A stretch of DNA of 37,579 bases from Gammaproteobacteria bacterium (GTDB taxonomy: Bacteria > Pseudomonadota > Gammaproteobacteria > Steroidobacterales > Steroidobacteraceae): the NCBI GenBank assembly GCA_027307325.1, contig DAHUXE010000188.1, positions 1 through 37,579 of the forward strand. The letters are read 5' to 3'. Position 1 is the stretch's first letter. Every line of letters starts with the position of its first letter. Both the position numbers and the translations under genes were made by a program. Below the pieces are notes generated by a model. That model did not search any database. It was not told the origin of the DNA and saw nothing but the letters and a program-made list of their open reading frames with translations. This document shows, one piece after another, positions 34,436-37,579 of the stretch.

Positions 34436-36061
34436 CTACCGCGCGCTGGTGTCGTTGGCGCAGGCGATGCCGCCGCCGAGTGGCAGGCAGGCATCGAGCT
34501 CGAAGCCGACGGCGCTCGCTCCCGGGTCCACGAAAGCCAGCTCGGCGTCGACGCGTTGATCGCTGGCGAGCAACGCGATCGGCGCAGTGCCGCCCGGCAG
34601 ATAGTCGCGCGGCTGCACGTCGCGCGAGGCGAGGCGGTTTCCGAAGCGGTCCTGCAGCGTGACGCGCAGCAGCGGCAGTGGGTGCGGCCTCGCGCCGGCA
34701 TTGCGGATACTTGCGCGTACCGTGATCGCCCCCGTGCTGCCCGGCTCCACCGTCGCGCCGAGCTGCCTCACGTCGTAGGCGCGCAGATCCCAGCGCGGCG
34801 TGAGCTGCACGCCGAGCGCCGTGTACACCGCGGTCAGCGACCGGCTGAAGCGTGGGTCGGTGGCGAGCGCATCGCGCTGGTGATTGATGATCTGCGCGAA
34901 GAGGATGAGCACGAGCAGCGCGGACCCGGCAGCCCATTGCCACTGCGGTCGCGCCGGCGGATGGTTGGTCGCTCCTGCGACCGCCTCGAAATCAGCGAAA
35001 GCGACATCACCCGACAGCGCCGGTGCACCAGCGTCTGGCGCGCGGTCACCGGGTGGCGGTGCCGCGGACTCGGCGGCCGCTGCCGTCTTCACGGGCGCGG
35101 CGGGCGGCGTCCTGGCTGCCGGAGCCGCGGCTGTCGCAGCGGCGGTGGCTGCCGGTGTCGCGGGGCCGGCTGTCGCGGGCGCGGTGGCGGGCGGTGTCCG
35201 GGCCGGCGCAGCCGGCGTTGCTGCGGCTGCTGCCGTGGCCGAAGGGGTCCGGGCCGCCGCGGGGGCCGGGGATGTCTTGCCCGTCGTGGTCTCCGGTGTC
35301 CTGGCGGCGGGGGCTGCCGACGTTCGGGCCGCCGCGGGGGTGGCTGGTGTTCTGGCCGGCGCGGCGGGTGGCGTCCGGACTGCGGGGGCCGCCGCGGCCG
35401 CACTGGCAGGTGGTGTCCTCGCCGTGGCTGCCGGTGTACTGGCAGCGGCGGCCGGTGGCCGCACGGGGGCTTCGGGCCGGGGTGCCGGTGCCTCGCGCGC
35501 CGGGAGCAGCGTCTTCTCCGGGACGAGCTCGCTTTGAACGATGTCCGAGAGCAGAGCCGCATCGAGCTCCACCTCGAAGTCCTGATCCGCGTCCTGAGCC
35601 TTGGGCTCTGGCGCGGTCGCAGCCGGTCGCGGTTCGGGCGCGGCCGGTTGCGGTTCGGGCGCTAGCAGCGACTTGAAGGAGCCGGTGGCGGCGGTCCACT
35701 CGGGGCTCGGGGCCGCGACGACGAATAGCGACGACGCATCCGTAGTTTCGGGATCGAACTCGAGCGTGTACTCGGGAATCGATTCGTCGTCCGCCGGGGC
35801 GGGCGAGACGCTCTCGGTCGATTCCTCGTCCGCGGCGGCCGGCGATGCGATTTCCGGCTCTTCGGCCTCGATCTCGGCCTCGGGCTCCGGGGACGGGGGC
35901 TCAGCCGCGCCGGGGGCTGTCGCAGTCCGATCGTCGGACAGCTGCGCCAGCGCGTTGAACACACTCGAGCAGCGGCCGCAACGCACATAGCCCTGCGCTA
36001 CGCGCAGATCCGCCGCGGTCACGACCAGCGTCAGCGCGCACTTGGGACAGACTGTGAACAT
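34436..36061 (-). CDS. Zinc-ribbon and DUF3426 membrane protein
   Basis: A 541-residue protein of three parts. Residues 1-36 (MFTVCPKCALTLVVTAADLR and YVRCGRCSSVF) are an MJ0042-type zinc ribbon with four cysteines. Residues about 60-370 are a long Ala/Pro/Thr/Glu-rich linker, including an acidic part and an ARTP-repeat part. A single transmembrane helix (WQWAAGSALLVLILFAQIINHQ, about 376-397) leads to a DUF3426 domain (about 400-530: RWDLRAYDVRQLGATVEPGST, IRNAGARPHPLPLLRVTLQDRFG and QPRDYLPGG). The ribbon would be cytoplasmic and the DUF3426 domain periplasmic. Function is unknown. It is located between prmA and dusB, its usual place in several gammaproteobacteria. Confidence 0.9.
   Translation of the reverse strand: MFTVCPKCALTLVVTAADLRVAQGYVRCGRCSSVFNALAQLSDDRTATAPGAAEPPSPEPEAEIEAEEPEIASPAAADEESTESVSPAPADDESIPEYTLEFDPETTDASSLFVVAAPSPEWTAATGSFKSLLAPEPQPAAPEPRPAATAPEPKAQDADQDFEVELDAALLSDIVQSELVPEKTLLPAREAPAPRPEAPVRPPAAAASTPAATARTPPASAAAAAPAVRTPPAAPARTPATPAAARTSAAPAARTPETTTGKTSPAPAAARTPSATAAAAATPAAPARTPPATAPATAGPATPAATAAATAAAPAARTPPAAPVKTAAAAESAAPPPGDRAPDAGAPALSGDVAFADFEAVAGATNHPPARPQWQWAAGSALLVLILFAQIINHQRDALATDPRFSRSLTAVYTALGVQLTPRWDLRAYDVRQLGATVEPGSTGAITVRASIRNAGARPHPLPLLRVTLQDRFGNRLASRDVQPRDYLPGGTAPIALLASDQRVDAELAFVDPGASAVGFELDACLPLGGGIACANDTSAR
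35056..35461 (-). repeat. Degenerate ARTP/PAA low-complexity repeat region inside the DUF3426 gene
   Basis: About 135 codons encode irregular repeats of Ala-Arg-Thr-Pro and Pro-Ala-Ala units, with few other residues. The composition resembles histone H1-like C-terminal tails: basic, Ala/Pro-rich and probably disordered. The unit boundaries are irregular, so it looks like a drifted repeat tract that may vary in length between strains. Confidence 0.6.
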
Positions 36062-36092
36062 CGCACCACCGGGCAGCCGCCGCCTGAATCGC

Positions 36093-36968
36093 TCACCGAC
36101 GAAGCGCGCTCAGGCAGCTCCAATCGCCGCTCTCTCCGCAGACCTTCACATCAAACCACGGGGCGTAAGCGCCTGTCACGTCGCGCGCTTCATGCCGCAT
36201 GATCCCCGCCAGGACCGCCTCGCCTCCCGCGCGCACCAGGCCTGCGAATACCGGCGCGAGCGTGGAGAGAGTCCCCGACAGGATGTTTGCCATGAGGACG
36301 TCGACCCCGGCGGGCAGCTCGTCGGCGCGCCCGTGTATGCGGACCACGCCGGCGACGCCGTTCTCGAGTGCGTTGTCGCGCGCAGCGATGAGCGCCTGGC
36401 CGTCGATGTCGAAGCAATGGACCTCGGCCGCGCCGAGCTTGGCGCAGGCAAGAGCCAGCACCCCCGAGCCGCAGCCGTAGTCGATGACGCGCGTGCCGCG
36501 TGCGAGATGCGCGTCGAGATAGTTAAGGCACAGCGCCGTGCTCGGGTGGGTGCCGGTGCCGAAGGCGAGCCCCGGATCGAGCGTCACGATCACGGCGTTG
36601 GCGTCGCTCACGCGCTCATGCCGGGGGCATACCCATAGCCGCTCGCCGAAGCGCATGGCGTGGAAGTCCTTGAGCCATTCACGCTCCCAGGCACGGTCGG
36701 GCAGCACCTCGGCGGTCACGAGCCCGAAGGGCAGCCCGAGCGCCGCGGCGATTCCCGCGGCGAGCGTGCGTGGCTCGCCGGCATCCAGGAACAGGGCGCT
36801 CAGCCGTGTCGCCGGCCACAGCCGCATTTCGCCGGGCAGGGGCTCGAGCACGGGATCGTCGCGCGAGTCGACGAAGCTCACCGCGGCCGCACCGCAGGCG
36901 AGGCAGACCCTCTCCGCCCCTTCGGGGTCGAGGTGACCTAAGTCGAAGGAGACCGCAACGGTGACCAT
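36093..36968 (-). CDS. prmA: Ribosomal protein L11 methyltransferase
   Basis: A 291-residue PrmA. It has an N-terminal substrate-binding domain (about 1-100) and a Rossmann-like methyltransferase domain with ILDPGLAFGTGTHP-like sequence (LDPGLAFGTGTHPSTALCLNYL), the SAM motif VIDYGCGSGVLALACAKLGA, the CFDIDGQALIAARDN acidic loop and LMANILSGTLSTLAPVFAGLV. It trimethylates ribosomal protein L11 using S-adenosylmethionine. ATG 36968 begins MVTVAVSFDLG, near the usual N terminus. It lies 20 bases after accC and 31 bases before the DUF3426 gene. Confidence 0.95.
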   Translation of the reverse strand: MVTVAVSFDLGHLDPEGAERVCLACGAAAVSFVDSRDDPVLEPLPGEMRLWPATRLSALFLDAGEPRTLAAGIAAALGLPFGLVTAEVLPDRAWEREWLKDFHAMRFGERLWVCPRHERVSDANAVIVTLDPGLAFGTGTHPSTALCLNYLDAHLARGTRVIDYGCGSGVLALACAKLGAAEVHCFDIDGQALIAARDNALENGVAGVVRIHGRADELPAGVDVLMANILSGTLSTLAPVFAGLVRAGGEAVLAGIMRHEARDVTGAYAPWFDVKVCGESGDWSCLSALRR

Positions 36969-36988
36969 GCGCCGATTCTGCGCGGCGC

Positions 36989-37579
<591 letters not shown>

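Noticed and set aside
35056-35461. The repeated GC-rich blocks as a CRISPR array or tandem satellite
   Set aside because: The repeats have no constant spacing or conserved unit, and they lie inside a coding frame with an Ala/Arg/Thr/Pro composition.

Overview
This GC-rich window (roughly two thirds G+C by eye) is a stretch of bacterial chromosome. The gene content and order point to a gammaproteobacterium: rhlB divergent from trxA-rho, and accC-prmA-(zinc-ribbon DUF3426 gene)-dusB-fis-purH-purD in one line. My best guess is a Nevskiales, Steroidobacterales or Xanthomonadales-like lineage, because of the DUF1302/DUF1329/YCF48/RND operon, homospermidine synthase and GC content; this placement is inference. 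I see no tRNA, rRNA, CRISPR array or transposase gene.

Layout. 1-3.6 kb: a sulfurtransferase (cut by the window edge) divergent from a glutathione S-transferase, then homospermidine synthase convergent with greB, and a small unrecognised gene with its own terminator. 3.65-7.2 kb: envelope genes, namely LemA, two TPM-domain proteins, a LysM/L,D-transpeptidase lipoprotein and an overlapping 56-codon ORF. 7.3-8.9 kb: a stand-alone homologue of the contractile phage tail sheath protein, with no other phage or injection-system gene in view. 9.1-14.1 kb: a 1200-residue hydantoinase/oxoprolinase, an alpha/beta hydrolase and a short-chain dehydrogenase. 14.4-21.55 kb: a four-gene operon encoding an outer-membrane barrel (DUF1302), a LolA/LolB-like periplasmic protein (DUF1329), a YCF48/BNR beta-propeller and an RND/MMPL exporter, interrupted by a 277-bp palindromic MITE-like element that supplies the 5' end of the YCF48 gene. 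21.6-22.1 kb: a small intact gene overlapping a truncated nucleotidyltransferase, probably a decayed toxin-antitoxin-like pair. 22.1-24.7 kb: a leftward cluster of ydcH-like gene, an MscS-family channel gene broken by two in-frame stops, arfB and a DUF2214 membrane protein. 24.8-28.2 kb: rhlB / trxA-rho. 28.2-29.6 kb: a GFA-family protein and an outer-membrane barrel protein. 29.7-37.6 kb: a long leftward run of housekeeping genes: accC (partial), prmA, DUF3426, dusB, fis, purH, purD and a thioesterase.

Main points for a second look: (1) the orphan tail-sheath homologue, which lacks the usual N-terminal arm motif and has a C-terminal extension, a candidate domesticated sheath; (2) the palindromic element that appears to give the YCF48 protein its start codon and most of its signal peptide; (3) the MscS gene with TAG and TGA in frame, both one G-to-A change from TGG; (4) the broken nucleotidyltransferase beside its intact partner; (5) a 63-residue disordered N-terminal extension on Rho.
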